Source: Apostichopus japonicus (taxonomy: Eukaryota > Echinodermata > Holothuroidea > Aspidochirotida > Stichopodidae). From it: DNA of 64,000 bases. The stretch covers positions 17,829,001 to 17,893,000 of the forward strand of contig NC_092566.1 of assembly GCF_037975245.1 (NCBI RefSeq), written 5' to 3'. A model generated the notes under the pieces. The model was not told the origin of the DNA. It did no database searches and saw only the letters and a list, made by a program, of their open reading frames with translations. This document shows positions 51,101 through 54,731 of the stretch, one piece after another. How positions within the stretch are numbered: position 1 is the first letter of the stretch; the number at the start of each line of letters is the position of its first letter. A program made the position numbers and the translations under genes.

Positions 51101-51771
51101 AATTTTTGTTTAACCTTTCCTTGAAGTATCCAAGAGTTTTCAACCATTTTGCACCAAATGTTTGACAATTTCATTACATTCCCAACACTTTGACTACTTG
51201 TTACATACTAAAACTTGATCCAGTTATTACTTGGTAGAGTAAATCCCTAGAGGAGGAGCAGAAAACATGCACCAGACACCTCCAACCCCCCCATCCCCTC
51301 CTTACATTGAAAGGAGGGGCATCTCTGCCCTTTACACCTACATGCTATTACATGTACAGATCCTTCGTATTAATACTGATCACCACTAATGTGGCTTCAA
51401 TCAAGTAACCCTGTCAATGTGGGTCCCTACAATAAGAGGAGGAGGAAGCCTTTGGAATGAAATTAACGAGATCCTGCAACCAGTGTTACCCATCAACGCA
51501 ATCATCATGGCTGCTCAGATCGCCCGAAATTTGAAAAACGGGAACGGAACGTATCCCTCTTATTCTTCGATTCGGCCATCACAATGATTGCGCTCTGTAT
51601 AGGAAACGTACCCTTACAAACCACTACCAAACATTGATAGGCTTTGGTCGTCTCTTTTTCTTCTTCTGACAGGCAAGCCACTCGACCTCCGATTCTGATG
51701 ACGACGGAAGCAGTACTACATCTCCAGAATTTACACTGCCCTACGCAGCTGATGGCTCAGTTAACGTGTAA
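116..51771 (+). CDS. Multi-Calx-beta / EGF / SEA single-pass membrane protein (5'-partial, 35 exons in window)
   Basis: Joined coding exons give a type I membrane protein of about 1950 residues within the window: 11 Calx-beta domains, a Thr-rich linker, six EGF-like domains, a SEA-like domain, one more EGF, a transmembrane helix and a cytoplasmic tail. Every exon used has GT and AG boundaries and the frame stays open through all 35 exons to TAA at 51769-51771. Splice phase is 1/1 for all exons up to the sixth EGF. Calx-beta and calcium-binding EGF modules normally bind Ca2+ in the extracellular space, so an adhesion or matrix-receptor role is inferred. The 5' end is missing: the first exon seen starts in phase 1 inside a Calx-beta run, so signal peptide and promoter lie upstream. 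The middle 18 exons are three near-identical copies of a six-exon cassette. I do not recognise an orthologue by name. Confidence 0.85.
488..739 (+). CDS. Calx-beta domain 1, C-terminal half exon
   Basis: Phase 1/1 exon of 84 codons between tttttcag and gtaatt. It shows the Calx-beta pattern GDY, then [19 protein letters not shown], then SFEILLVSV, ending VTIKNDDS. The DD, E and terminal NDD residues match the family's calcium-site positions. The preceding 261-bp intron holds only a G-rich stretch (340-390). Confidence 0.85.
740..1063. other. Unique 5' intron segment before the tandem array
   Basis: This intron sequence is seen only once in the window and ends at CAG 1061-1063, where homology to the later unit starts (13714-13716, 24510-24512) begins. 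No gene or repeat is recognised in it. Confidence 0.5.
1181..1226 (+). repeat. 12-bp minisatellite, left part
   Basis: Four copies of about 12 bp (consensus GGTGTTGGAGTA). The array is interrupted by a transposon whose TA target is the last TA of a repeat; it resumes at 4742. Confidence 0.8.
1227..4741. mobile_element. 3.5-kb TIR DNA transposon in the 12-bp minisatellite (TA target)
   Basis: The ends are inverted: CAGTACCGTTCACATTAAAT at the left and the complement at the right (ending CGGTACTG), with only two mismatches over about 45 bp. TA flanks both ends (1225-1226, 4742-4743). The empty site is visible in the homologous arrays at 13837-14032 and 24633-24828, which run through without it. 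The terminal 330 bp on the left and 240 bp on the right are crowded with TATCGTG/CACGATA heptamers, probably transposase-binding sites. No transposase-length ORF is visible, so it is non-autonomous or decayed. TA duplication favours Tc1/mariner or a related superfamily; assignment is open. Confidence 0.8.
2799..3545. mobile_element. AT-rich foldback MITE nested in the 3.5-kb transposon
   Basis: It begins GGTGACATACCCTATGTTCC, followed by a direct repeat of TATGTTCCGACGTCTCT, and ends near TTGTCGGAACGTAGACACGC, an imperfect inverse. The interior is a degenerate tandem of GGACCCAATTTTTTTGGGGG on the left half and its complement-like AAAAAATTGGTC on the right half. The same family is intact at 52613-52998. 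The right terminus here is diverged, so the 3545 boundary is approximate. Confidence 0.6.
4742..4869 (+). repeat. 12-bp minisatellite, right part
   Basis: Continuation of the GGTGTTGGAGTA array after the transposon. About 10 copies, with variants GGTTTTGGAATA and GTTGTTGGAGTA. The 12-bp period is in frame and reads Gly-Val repeats, but it is intronic. Confidence 0.85.
5239..5346 (+). CDS. Calx-beta domain 2 N-half (unit 1, exon 1)
   Basis: Phase 1/1, 36 codons, between gttgatag and gtaagg. The reading has [17 protein letters not shown] and VECNG. The Val-x-Asp-Glu-x-Asp-Gly motif is the classic first Calx-beta acidic turn. The nucleotide sequence is the same in all three units (14402-14509, 25198-25305). 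Completed by 6475-6720. Confidence 0.85.
5347..6474. other. Intron between exons 1 and 2 of unit 1
   Basis: 1.1-kb intron with a poly-C stretch (5823-5845) and no ORF of interest. Its site near 6401-6410 (ggttacagtaatg) is the uninterrupted version of the place where units 2 and 3 carry a 401-bp hAT-like insertion. Confidence 0.6.
6475..6720 (+). CDS. Calx-beta domain 2 C-half (unit 1, exon 2)
   Basis: 82 codons, phase 1/1, between ctctgcag and gtaatt. The reading has [14 protein letters not shown] (the DGTA..DY Calx-beta motif), [16 protein letters not shown] and the terminal VTILDDDT. Compared by eye with the unit 2/3 copies it has nine residue replacements and only three silent changes. 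A 49-bp minisatellite begins 14 bp after its donor. Confidence 0.9.
6735..7860 (+). repeat. 49-bp minisatellite, unit 1 (about 23 copies)
   Basis: Period 49 bp; each copy runs agcaaatttgttaccgaggg through ataactaggagt. Sub-variants (cacattt/aaattt, taccg/tatgg) form higher-order blocks. Unit 2 has about 28 copies and unit 3 about 29. The array starts 14 bp inside the intron. Confidence 0.95.
7861..9002. other. Intron remainder after 49-bp array, unit 1
   Basis: Single-copy intron sequence within the unit, repeated at 17682-18822 and 28529-29669. Open stretches such as 8537-8830 differ between units by frameshifts and look non-coding. Nothing else is recognised. Confidence 0.6.
9003..9110 (+). 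CDS. Calx-beta domain 3 N-half (unit 1, exon 3)
   Basis: 36 codons, phase 1/1, between ccctttaaag and the weakish donor gtcggt. The reading has [18 protein letters not shown] and VTCDLQVDC, with four cysteines, the richest of the short exons. Differs from units 2/3 by one silent change (TGC to TGT). Confidence 0.8.
9111..10130. other. Intron with the unequal-exchange breakpoint region, unit 1
   Basis: Before about 9402 this intron has unit-1-specific bases that units 2 and 3 do not share. From about 9547 onward units 1 and 2 agree and unit 3 differs. No genes or elements are seen. Confidence 0.7.
10131..10379 (+). CDS. Calx-beta domain 3 C-half (unit 1, exon 4)
   Basis: 83 codons, phase 1/1, between ttgtttcag and gtaagt. 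The reading has [33 protein letters not shown] and the terminal VTIKDDDT: a textbook DGTA..DY and DDD Calx-beta half. Same protein as unit 2's 19950-20198. Confidence 0.9.
10459..10621. mobile_element. Small TIR element with 6-bp TSD (unit 1)
   Basis: Starts CAGGCATGAGC and ends GGCTTATCCCTG (imperfect inverted ends), flanked by tcttta on both sides (10453-10458, 10622-10627). Copies occur at 20278-20440 and 31120-31263 (inherited with the unit; the last has a 19-bp internal deletion) and a diverged relative at about 49381-49540. Confidence 0.65.
11115..11219 (+). CDS. Calx-beta domain 4 N-half (unit 1, exon 5)
   Basis: 35 codons, phase 1/1, between ttgtgtag and gtaagt. The reading has [25 protein letters not shown] and DDEGVSL. 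The same Cys spacing as the other short exons is kept. Confidence 0.85.
11642..11887 (+). CDS. Calx-beta domain 4 C-half (unit 1, exon 6)
   Basis: 82 codons, phase 1/1, between tatttacag and gtatgt. The reading has [36 protein letters not shown] and CRIIDDDS. Identical to the unit 2 copy; unit 3 differs at five residues. It has extra cysteines not seen in the other long exons except its copies. Confidence 0.9.
12144..12868 (+). repeat. 81-bp minisatellite, unit 1 (about 9 copies)
   Basis: Period 81 bp with some 79-bp variants. Each copy has ggctgtagtgatgttactgt, a tgtcgttatgtcgtacgttg segment and gcatgcaacaacaggagtgt. The unit lacks stops in several frames, producing long open frames that are not genes. 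Unit 2 has about 21 copies, unit 3 about 10. Confidence 0.95.
13124..13629. mobile_element. TTAA-flanked TIR element, copy between units 1 and 2
   Basis: 506 bp with inverted ends AGCAGCATTTTGC and GCAAAATGCTGCT, flanked by TTAA at 13120-13123 and 13630-13633. After unit 3 the same place reads gaagTTAAGCTTAAATC, the empty site (about 33887-33904). TTAA duplication is typical of piggyBac-type elements. No transposase is present. Confidence 0.85.
13837..14032 (+). repeat. 12-bp minisatellite, unit 2
   Basis: About 16 copies of GGTGTTGGAGTA and variants, uninterrupted. It shows the pre-insertion state of the array that carries the 3.5-kb transposon in unit 1. Confidence 0.9.
14402..14509 (+). 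CDS. Calx-beta domain 5 N-half (unit 2, exon 1)
   Basis: Same 36-codon phase 1/1 exon as 5239-5346 with no base change by eye. Acceptor gttgatag, donor gtaagg. Joins 16051-16296. Confidence 0.85.
15577..15977. mobile_element. hAT-like MITE with 8-bp TSD, unit 2
   Basis: 401 bp, starting CAGTGGCGGAGCTAG and ending CTCCGACACTG, flanked by CGTTACAG at 15569-15576 and 15978-15985. Unit 1 has the uninterrupted site (ggttacagtaatg). It contains the conserved hairpin module ctaagcggagcgccacc...ggttggcgc. A larger relative is at 54732-56858. Confidence 0.85.
16051..16296 (+). CDS. Calx-beta domain 5 C-half (unit 2, exon 2)
   Basis: 82 codons, phase 1/1. The reading has [30 protein letters not shown] and VTILDDDT. 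Nine replacements relative to unit 1 (E to D, D to N, T to M, S to T, S to A, E to T, L to I, E to Q, M to T); identical to unit 3. Note the canonical DGTA is restored here where unit 1 has EGTA. Confidence 0.9.
16311..17681 (+). repeat. 49-bp minisatellite, unit 2 (about 28 copies)
   Basis: Same 49-bp consensus as 6735-7860, starting 14 bp after the exon donor. An internal block with taTGGagggaggatttaaata variants recurs with a several-copy period, showing expansion in blocks. Confidence 0.95.
18823..18930 (+). CDS. Calx-beta domain 6 N-half (unit 2, exon 3)
   Basis: 36 codons, phase 1/1, four cysteines, same protein as 9003-9110. Acceptor ccctttaaag, donor gtcggt. Confidence 0.8.
19950..20198 (+). 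CDS. Calx-beta domain 6 C-half (unit 2, exon 4)
   Basis: 83 codons, phase 1/1, same as 10131-10379. This exon lies 3' of the inferred exchange point, so it descends from unit 1. Confidence 0.9.
20278..20440. mobile_element. 6-bp-TSD small TIR element, unit 2 copy
   Basis: Inherited copy of 10459-10621 with the same flanking tcttta. Confidence 0.65.
20935..21039 (+). CDS. Calx-beta domain 7 N-half (unit 2, exon 5)
   Basis: 35 codons, phase 1/1, identical to 11115-11219. Acceptor ttgtgtag, donor gtaagt. Confidence 0.85.
21464..21709 (+). CDS. Calx-beta domain 7 C-half (unit 2, exon 6)
   Basis: 82 codons, phase 1/1, identical protein to 11642-11887. Contains [22 protein letters not shown] and IIDDDS. 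Confidence 0.9.
21966..23667 (+). repeat. 81-bp minisatellite, unit 2 (about 21 copies)
   Basis: Expanded by about 12 copies relative to unit 1, which accounts for nearly all of the length difference between the two copies of the recent duplication. The array creates overlapping open frames of 478, 418 and (minus strand) 411 codons with a 27-residue period. These have no starts, splice context or domain similarity that would make them genes. Confidence 0.95.
23920..24425. mobile_element. TTAA-flanked TIR element, copy between units 2 and 3
   Basis: Inherited 506-bp copy of 13124-13629, with the same inverted ends and TTAA flanks. Confidence 0.85.
24633..24828 (+). repeat. 12-bp minisatellite, unit 3
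   Basis: Same total length as 13837-14032, but the GGTTTTGGAGTA variant has shifted by one copy: local slippage after duplication. Confidence 0.9.
25198..25305 (+). CDS. Calx-beta domain 8 N-half (unit 3, exon 1)
   Basis: 36 codons, phase 1/1, same sequence as units 1 and 2. Joins 26849-27094. Confidence 0.85.
26376..26775. mobile_element. hAT-like MITE with 8-bp TSD, unit 3
   Basis: Inherited 400-bp copy of 15577-15977 with CGTTACAG on both sides (26368-26375, 26776-26783). Differs mainly in poly-G length. Confidence 0.85.
26849..27094 (+). CDS. Calx-beta domain 8 C-half (unit 3, exon 2)
   Basis: 82 codons, phase 1/1, identical to 16051-16296. Contains DGTA..DF and a terminal LDDDT. Confidence 0.9.
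27109..28528 (+). repeat. 49-bp minisatellite, unit 3 (about 29 copies)
   Basis: Nearly the same copy order as unit 2 with one extra copy near the 3' end, as expected for a young duplicate. Confidence 0.95.
29670..29777 (+). CDS. Calx-beta domain 9 N-half (unit 3, exon 3)
   Basis: 36 codons, phase 1/1, identical to 18823-18930. Confidence 0.8.
30795..31040 (+). CDS. Calx-beta domain 9 C-half (unit 3, exon 4)
   Basis: 82 codons, one fewer than its paralogues (one Ala lost in the DTAAVQF stretch). It also has D to A near the start, A to V, D to E and D to N. It keeps [10 protein letters not shown] and IKDDDT. It is the first exon of unit 3 that is not a recent copy of unit 2. Confidence 0.9.
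31120..31263. mobile_element. 6-bp-TSD small TIR element, unit 3 copy
   Basis: 144-bp version of 10459-10621 with a 19-bp internal deletion around the cgcgaattcgcgg palindrome. Confidence 0.6.
31761..31865 (+). CDS. Calx-beta domain 10 N-half (unit 3, exon 5)
   Basis: 35 codons, phase 1/1, same protein as 11115-11219 with one silent change (TCG to TCC). Confidence 0.85.
32303..32548 (+). CDS. Calx-beta domain 10 C-half (unit 3, exon 6)
   Basis: 82 codons, phase 1/1. Replacements against units 1/2 are D to C and T to I in the VDDDITED stretch, V to D just after it, then R to Q and I to D at the end. No silent changes were seen. Losing an Asp in the DDD stretch should alter a predicted calcium loop. 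Confidence 0.9.
32812..33627 (+). repeat. 81-bp minisatellite, unit 3 (about 10 copies)
   Basis: Same family as 12144-12868 and 21966-23667, with its own variants (gtattgatgtt) in copies 7-9. Creates a spurious 328-codon open frame. Confidence 0.95.
33979..34970. other. Unique intron 3' of the tandem array
   Basis: Begins where homology to the units stops. Holds the TIR element at 34130-34783, which contains a direct repeat (gagctagcctaacataacga at about 34582 and 34653). Confidence 0.6.
34130..34783. mobile_element. TIR element with 6-bp TSD
   Basis: Inverted ends CAGGGATGTAAGT and ACTTACATCCCTG, flanked by agttcc (34124-34129, 34784-34789). About 650 bp, no transposase. Ends resemble 37722-38152. 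Confidence 0.7.
34971..35078 (+). CDS. Calx-beta domain 11 N-half
   Basis: 36 codons, phase 1/1, between cttacacag and gtaaat. The reading has [18 protein letters not shown] and IACSKATD. The EEDG acidic turn and the paired cysteines match the other short exons. It lies outside the tandem units. Confidence 0.8.
35079..35865. other. Intron of Calx-beta domain 11
   Basis: 0.8 kb of intron. The open frame at 35405-35845 has no recognisable domain and lacks splice support. Nothing else is seen. Confidence 0.5.
35866..36117 (+). CDS. Calx-beta domain 11 C-half
   Basis: 84 codons, phase 1/1, between gtttttag and gtaagg. The reading has [34 protein letters not shown] and the terminal TLTIKDND. The DGTA motif is replaced by AEST, but DY, VDDNE and KDND are kept. 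This is the last, most acidic Calx-beta domain before the linker. Confidence 0.85.
36453..36620. repeat. Foldback (long hairpin) element
   Basis: The arms acaaataatgaatggt and accattcattatttgt are inverted copies. The inner arms atgagtgcaatagtgcaaat and atttgcacgattgcacgaat are also inverted with mismatches. A second inverted pair, ttttatacaacac / gtgttgtataaaa, lies at 36618-36630 and 36832-36844. Confidence 0.6.
36621..37501. other. Intron with a diverged tandem duplication
   Basis: Two diverged copies of about 90 bp, at about 36897-36990 and 37066-37155, share agtttgaagg.gaatatctc and aactgcactcaaa. Otherwise nothing is recognised. Confidence 0.5.
37502..37639 (+). CDS. Thr-rich mucin-like linker exon
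   Basis: 46 codons, phase 1/1, between gtactacag and gtaagc. The reading is [19 protein letters not shown] then repeated TTE/TTD/TTP motifs ([20 protein letters not shown]). It has no cysteine or hydrophobic core, and dense Thr/Ser/Pro suggests an O-glycosylated stalk separating the Calx-beta rod from the EGF region. Confidence 0.8.
37722..38152. mobile_element. TIR element with 6-bp TSD
   Basis: Ends CAGGGATGTGCCCA and TGGGCACATCCCTG are inverted, flanked by aattat (37716-37721, 38153-38158). 431 bp, no transposase. Related at the ends to 34130-34783. Confidence 0.75.
38153..39114. other. Intron remainder
   Basis: A two-copy tandem of about 52 bp at about 38588-38693 (gtgtgaccat..., tatttgggaggcat). 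Nothing else is recognised. Confidence 0.5.
39115..39276 (+). CDS. EGF-like domain 1 exon
   Basis: 54 codons, phase 1/1, between ccgtatag and gttaga. After a polar lead ([18 protein letters not shown]) it has six cysteines in EGF spacing: [25 protein letters not shown]. It has no DxDEC start, so it is non-calcium or degenerate. Confidence 0.8.
39277..40852. other. Intron with (TA)n tracts and A/T-rich low-complexity
   Basis: (TA)n at about 40178-40227 followed by AAATA-rich sequence to 40330, and (TA)n at about 40606-40647. Two copies of a segment containing aggtctcgactatttgtg (40540 and 40700 regions) flank the second (TA)n. No gene is seen. Confidence 0.6.
40853..40890 (+). repeat. (ATTC)n microsatellite forming the splice acceptor
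   Basis: About nine ATTC tetramers (one ATTCGTTC variant) run straight into the AG of the next exon, replacing a normal polypyrimidine tract. Confidence 0.85.
40891..41016 (+). CDS. Calcium-binding EGF domain 2 exon
   Basis: 42 codons, phase 1/1, donor gtaagc. The reading has [30 protein letters not shown] and DCE. The DQNEC start and the CxNxxGSYxCxC core are the calcium-binding EGF signature. Confidence 0.9.
41154..41440 (+). mobile_element. tRNA-derived SINE
   Basis: The head resembles a Leu/Ser-type tRNA with a box A (tggccgagtgga, about 41162) and box B (ggtttgattcc, 41225-41235). It is followed by a non-tRNA body and a TTATTATTATTATTG tail. The tRNA-like part is diverged, so it is a SINE rather than a functional tRNA gene. 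Confidence 0.75.
41708..41827 (+). CDS. Calcium-binding EGF domain 3 exon
   Basis: 40 codons, phase 1/1, between tctttcag and gtaggt. The reading has [27 protein letters not shown] and ICV: the full six-cysteine calcium-binding EGF pattern. Confidence 0.9.
42278..44663. mobile_element. 2.4-kb TIR element with TTA target duplication (PIF/Harbinger-like)
   Basis: Inverted ends GGGAAGCCTCGCAAATCTAA and its complement at the right, continuing into cCgCC and ccgggccgg segments. Flanked by TTA (42275-42277, 44664-44666). A 3-bp TWA duplication and G-rich ends fit PIF/Harbinger. No transposase or Myb-like ORF is visible, so it is non-autonomous. Confidence 0.8.
44817..44954 (+). CDS. Calcium-binding EGF domain 4 exon
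   Basis: 46 codons, phase 1/1, between ttaatcag and gtgagt. The reading has [28 protein letters not shown] and ACSLL. Canonical DIDEC start. Confidence 0.9.
45182..45313 (+). CDS. EGF-like domain 5 exon
   Basis: 44 codons, phase 1/1, between tgttaaag and gtaagt. The reading has [30 protein letters not shown] and QCE. Six cysteines but a degenerate start (EEC) and no Asn before the aromatic, so calcium binding is doubtful. Confidence 0.85.
45314..46251. other. Intron without recognised features
   Basis: 0.9 kb, no repeat or gene recognised; poly-T at 46140-46152. Confidence 0.5.
46252..46407 (+). CDS. Calcium-binding EGF domain 6 exon
   Basis: 52 codons, phase 1/1, between gtgtaatag and gtaatg. 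The reading has [12 protein letters not shown], then C before [24 protein letters not shown], ending ICMK. The Asn comes from the split codon. Confidence 0.85.
46408..47277. other. Intron without recognised features
   Basis: 0.9 kb AT-rich intron; nothing recognised. Confidence 0.5.
47278..47408 (+). CDS. SEA-like domain, N-terminal half exon
   Basis: 43 codons plus 2 bases, phase 1/0, between tgccgcag and gtaagg. The reading has [38 protein letters not shown]. The first strand and the helix (Phe..Phe spacing) fit a SEA module. It continues at 47809. Confidence 0.7.
47809..48067 (+). CDS. SEA-like domain, C-terminal half exon
   Basis: 86 codons plus 1 base, phase 0/1, between ctcttccag and gtaacc. 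The reading has [20 protein letters not shown], then a second helix ([14 protein letters not shown]) and a final strand [14 protein letters not shown] domains that self-cleave carry GSVVV here; this one has TGMYVAL, so cleavage is unlikely. Confidence 0.75.
48068..49242. other. Intron with (TA)n
   Basis: (TA)n at 48111-48139, a CT-rich stretch at 48790-48870, nothing else recognised. Confidence 0.5.
49243..49330 (+). CDS. EGF domain 7, first exon
   Basis: Phase 1/2 exon between gcaacag and gtaaac. The reading has [18 protein letters not shown] and YRTAC. CxNGGTC is the hallmark of a Notch/laminin-type EGF. Completed by 50256-50311. Confidence 0.85.
49381..49540. repeat. Diverged copy of the small 6-bp-TSD element
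   Basis: Shares ggcatgagct, acctcggggacaaaaact, cctaacacactgt and ttaccccaggct.atccct with 10459-10621. Ends are diverged and the target duplication is not clear. Confidence 0.6.
50256..50311 (+). CDS. EGF domain 7, second exon
   Basis: Phase 2/1 exon between actcgacag and gtacta. The reading has [14 protein letters not shown], the CxxGFxGxxC end of the EGF. It is only 56 bases. Confidence 0.85.
50583..50929 (+). CDS. Transmembrane and cytoplasmic exon
   Basis: Phase 1/0 exon between tattgtctag and gtaatt. A short Pro/Thr-rich spacer ([11 protein letters not shown]) leads into a hydrophobic helix of about 24 residues ([20 protein letters not shown], then LCCLLL). A positive stop-transfer region follows ([10 protein letters not shown]), then a basic then acidic tail (NDDDDYDD). 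If the donor is not used, the frame adds seven residues and stops at 50951-50953, a possible short-tail isoform. Confidence 0.9.
51673..51771 (+). CDS. C-terminal cytoplasmic exon
   Basis: 33 codons including TAA, phase 0, acceptor tctgacag. The reading has [20 protein letters not shown] and ends ADGSVNV. Ser/Asp clusters look like CK2 sites. The terminal V-N-V fits a class II PDZ ligand (inference). Confidence 0.85.
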   Translation, partial: ASHSTSDSDDDGSSTTSPEFTLPYAADGSVNV

Positions 51772-52612
51772 ACTGGATAACATGTAACTGTAATGTACGT
51801 GAAAAGCTCCCAATTTTTTCAGTCGTAGTAGAGAAGGACGTCTAACGATATCTTCTCTACGACGACTATTCTCTTCCAAAATCTGCCAGGCAAAGCCACT
51901 CTGTTTTTTTTAGTTCTATATAAAGTTGGCTGAAGGTTATTAAATGCATTTATATATGTGAATGACAAATGGAATGCGTTTATCTGAACACAGTGGTTAC
52001 ACTTCAAGTTAGTTTTTAAGTGTCTATTTGTATGCTTATGTCATTTCCTTTGCATTGGAATACATGTTAGTGAATTTCTTCCAAAATCTGCCAGGTTTTA
52101 TCCTTTCTAATACTTTGAAGTAAAGGTTGGTGTAGGTAAACCGTACAATAATTGTATTTGAAGACACTTAAACGCTATTCTAGCTCATAGGATCGATTGG
52201 ATAGTCTGGGAGTTTTAAAGCCTGTGGAAAATACACTAGTTTAATAACCGACCTGAAATTTTGGACCTGTCTCCAAAAATCTGCCAAGTCATTTTTATTT
52301 GAGAGGATGACACTAAAGTTAGCTTTGATGGCAACACCAGGATCTATAGAAGTGTGTAATAAAAAGCAGTTTGAACAACCTTGGTGACGTAAAAGATGAA
52401 CCAGTAATTAACTCTAAATGGTATGTCGTACTTATTCTCAATGGTATTGGAGAGTGGTAAAAAAGTCATTGATGACTGACTGAACCAACTTAATATATTT
52501 GTTATTGATTGATGATACAGTCTGATACTGTCTATAATCAGTATGATATGGGATTGCATTGTAAAGAAGTACAGTGCCATTAAAGAGATCAATTTGCATT
52601 GTAAAGACGTAT
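51772..52612 (+). other. Probable 3' UTR with three diverged repeats
   Basis: Three segments start with ccaaaatctgccagg-type sequence (about 51877, 52080 and 52265). Each is followed within about 70 bp by a related aaagttggct-like stretch, a degenerate repeat of about 185-205 bp. No open frame of note. Confidence 0.55.
52358..52363 (+). terminator. Candidate polyadenylation signal AATAAA
   Basis: First canonical AATAAA downstream of the stop codon at 51771, about 590 bases away. Other candidates lie further on (52669 within a transposon, 53749), so the true end is not settled. Confidence 0.35.
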
Positions 52613-52998
52613 GGTGACATCCCTATGTTCTGACGTCTCTAGTTCCAACGTCTCTATGTTTCGACAAAAAGAATAAATTCGGAGCACTTTTTTTTTATCT
52701 AAAAATTTCTTTGTACCAAGAAAACTAGTTTTGTGACCCCAATTTTTTTTTGGGACTCAAATTTTTTCGGACCCAATTTTTTGGGGGACTCAAATTTTTT
52801 GGCCCCCCATTTTTTCGGACCCAATTTTTGGGGGGGACCTAATTTTTTTAGACCCCACATTTTTTCGGACCAATTTTTTGGGGGGTACTCAATTTTTTGG
52901 TCCCAAAAAAATTGTGGTCCAAAAAAATTGGGTTCGAAAAAATGTTGGGGAAAAAACATTGTCGGAATATAGAGACGTCGGAACATAGAGATGTAACC
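52613..52998. mobile_element. AT-rich foldback MITE with 8-bp TSD
   Basis: Starts GGTGACATCCCTATGTTC and ends GAACATAGAGATGTAACC, flanked by agacgtat (52605-52612, 52999-53006). The interior is made of ggacccaatttttt-type blocks that fold back on aaaaaattgggtt. Same family as 2799-3545. Confidence 0.85.
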
Positions 52999-53006
52999 AG
53001 ACGTAT

Positions 53007-54731
53007 AGTGCCATTAGAGAGATCAATTTAGCATATGAATGACATTCATAGAGTATAGTGCAATGAATATTCATAGGACATGAAAGAAACAAAATGGCTC
53101 CGTAGAACAGTACATATGGTTCATTCTTTAATGCAATGAAATTGCATAATACTACAGAAGACACATTAAGTTGGTATGATTCACTCGGTCCTCGCATTGT
53201 TAAGAAAAAATGGGTGAAACTTAATTTTCCTTTTTCATAAATGGATATTACTTAATGTCAGTTTTAAGGTTATTTTAATCAGGAGGAGGGATGATAAACC
53301 GATAAGCAATTGTTATTTGTCATTAATATATATTTTTTTACCGCGTTGCTTTCAGCCAATTTTACATATAACAATCTTCTAAGTTGTACACTTGTAAATG
53401 GTGTAGGTTATTCGTTTATTCAAAGAATAGAATTTATTTTATGATCAAGCATTGAAAAAGTAAAAAAAAAAAAAAACCTGTGTGTCTATTTTGATTGGTT
53501 TTGTTTCTTTAATTTTTTCTTCAGAATATAATATCAATGTTTGTTGGTACCCATAGCAATAATGCTGCTATATTGGCATTGTTGCTTTCTCCTCCCCTCA
53601 ATAACCCACTCATAAAAGAGGGCGTTTGTTGCAGAGTAAAATGTTGCAATTACTTGAAATTGAATGAATGTTCCATAACCTTTAGGAAAACAACATTCTT
53701 GTGGAAATTTTCAAATCTTTATTTCCTACAGCCTATTAGTAGCCTAATAAAAAAATAAAATCGGAAATTCCCATTTCTGATTGTGGAACACCCTTACAAA
53801 CAGTGGCATACTAAGCTATGTGAGGAGGAGGGGGATCTGCGCTGGGTATCAGCCAGGCGGTGCCATGCCACAGCCCAAAAGTATATTAAGAGAAATATAT
53901 AAGATACAGAAGAATGTGAATTCCTAAACATATGATCAGTTCATAGCTTTGTACCACTTTGCATCAAAGTCACCTTACATAAATACAATTTCTCAATAGC
54001 CCCTCCCCTCATACCCCTCCCCCAAGACGGCATCCCTTGCAGTGTGACAAAGGAAGGATCCGCCCTGTGTGCCAACAATTCCACTAGGTATACCACTGCT
54101 TACAAATGACAATTTCAATCAAATCATACTGGTAAATCGTGCCCGGTATCAGCATGTTTCATGCGGTTTGTGTTAGTAAGTTTCGCAAATATGGGGAAGG
54201 TTTCAGAAGTTGGGCAAAAACTTTCCATTTGGGACGGTCCCATACACAATTGTATTTATACATTCCTATTTAATCAAGTGCGTACCCAAGTTTAAGCGAA
54301 GAAGAGAAAATCGGCTCGGGAAGTACCAAAGGGCGATGGACCTGTCGTGATAGGTCCATCTCTGGTATGGCATTCTCAACTTACGACAAGTCTTACAATG
54401 TAAAGAACTCTGTAAAGGTACATAGTGAATCCATGGAGTTGCGAATCTCATCCACACAATTTGATTATATGATTGCTATGACAACATTACTCTGGAGTTG
54501 CATCATCATACAGCCACCAAGCTTGAAGAACATAATCCTTGATATTTTACGTGGAGTGTGCATGCATCATGATTTATTAGGCTTTGGATATCTATGACAT
54601 TTGATAATTAATGCTACCGATCGCTATCAAGTCACGGAAATGTCATGACTTTTTCAGCCATTTTGCTATATTAGAATTGCATAATATAATAATTATAATG
54701 AAAACAGCTTTTTCTGCATCACCCTTTAACC
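53007..54731. other. Intergenic region
   Basis: Begins with gtgccattagagagatcaat, a copy of sequence just upstream of the MITE (52572-52595). Poly-A at 53462-53476. No gene recognised between the receptor 3' end and the downstream transposons. Confidence 0.5.

Noticed and set aside
54266-54457. Minus-strand frame that might be a retroelement remnant
   Set aside because: Too short and no recognisable reverse-transcriptase or transposase motif.
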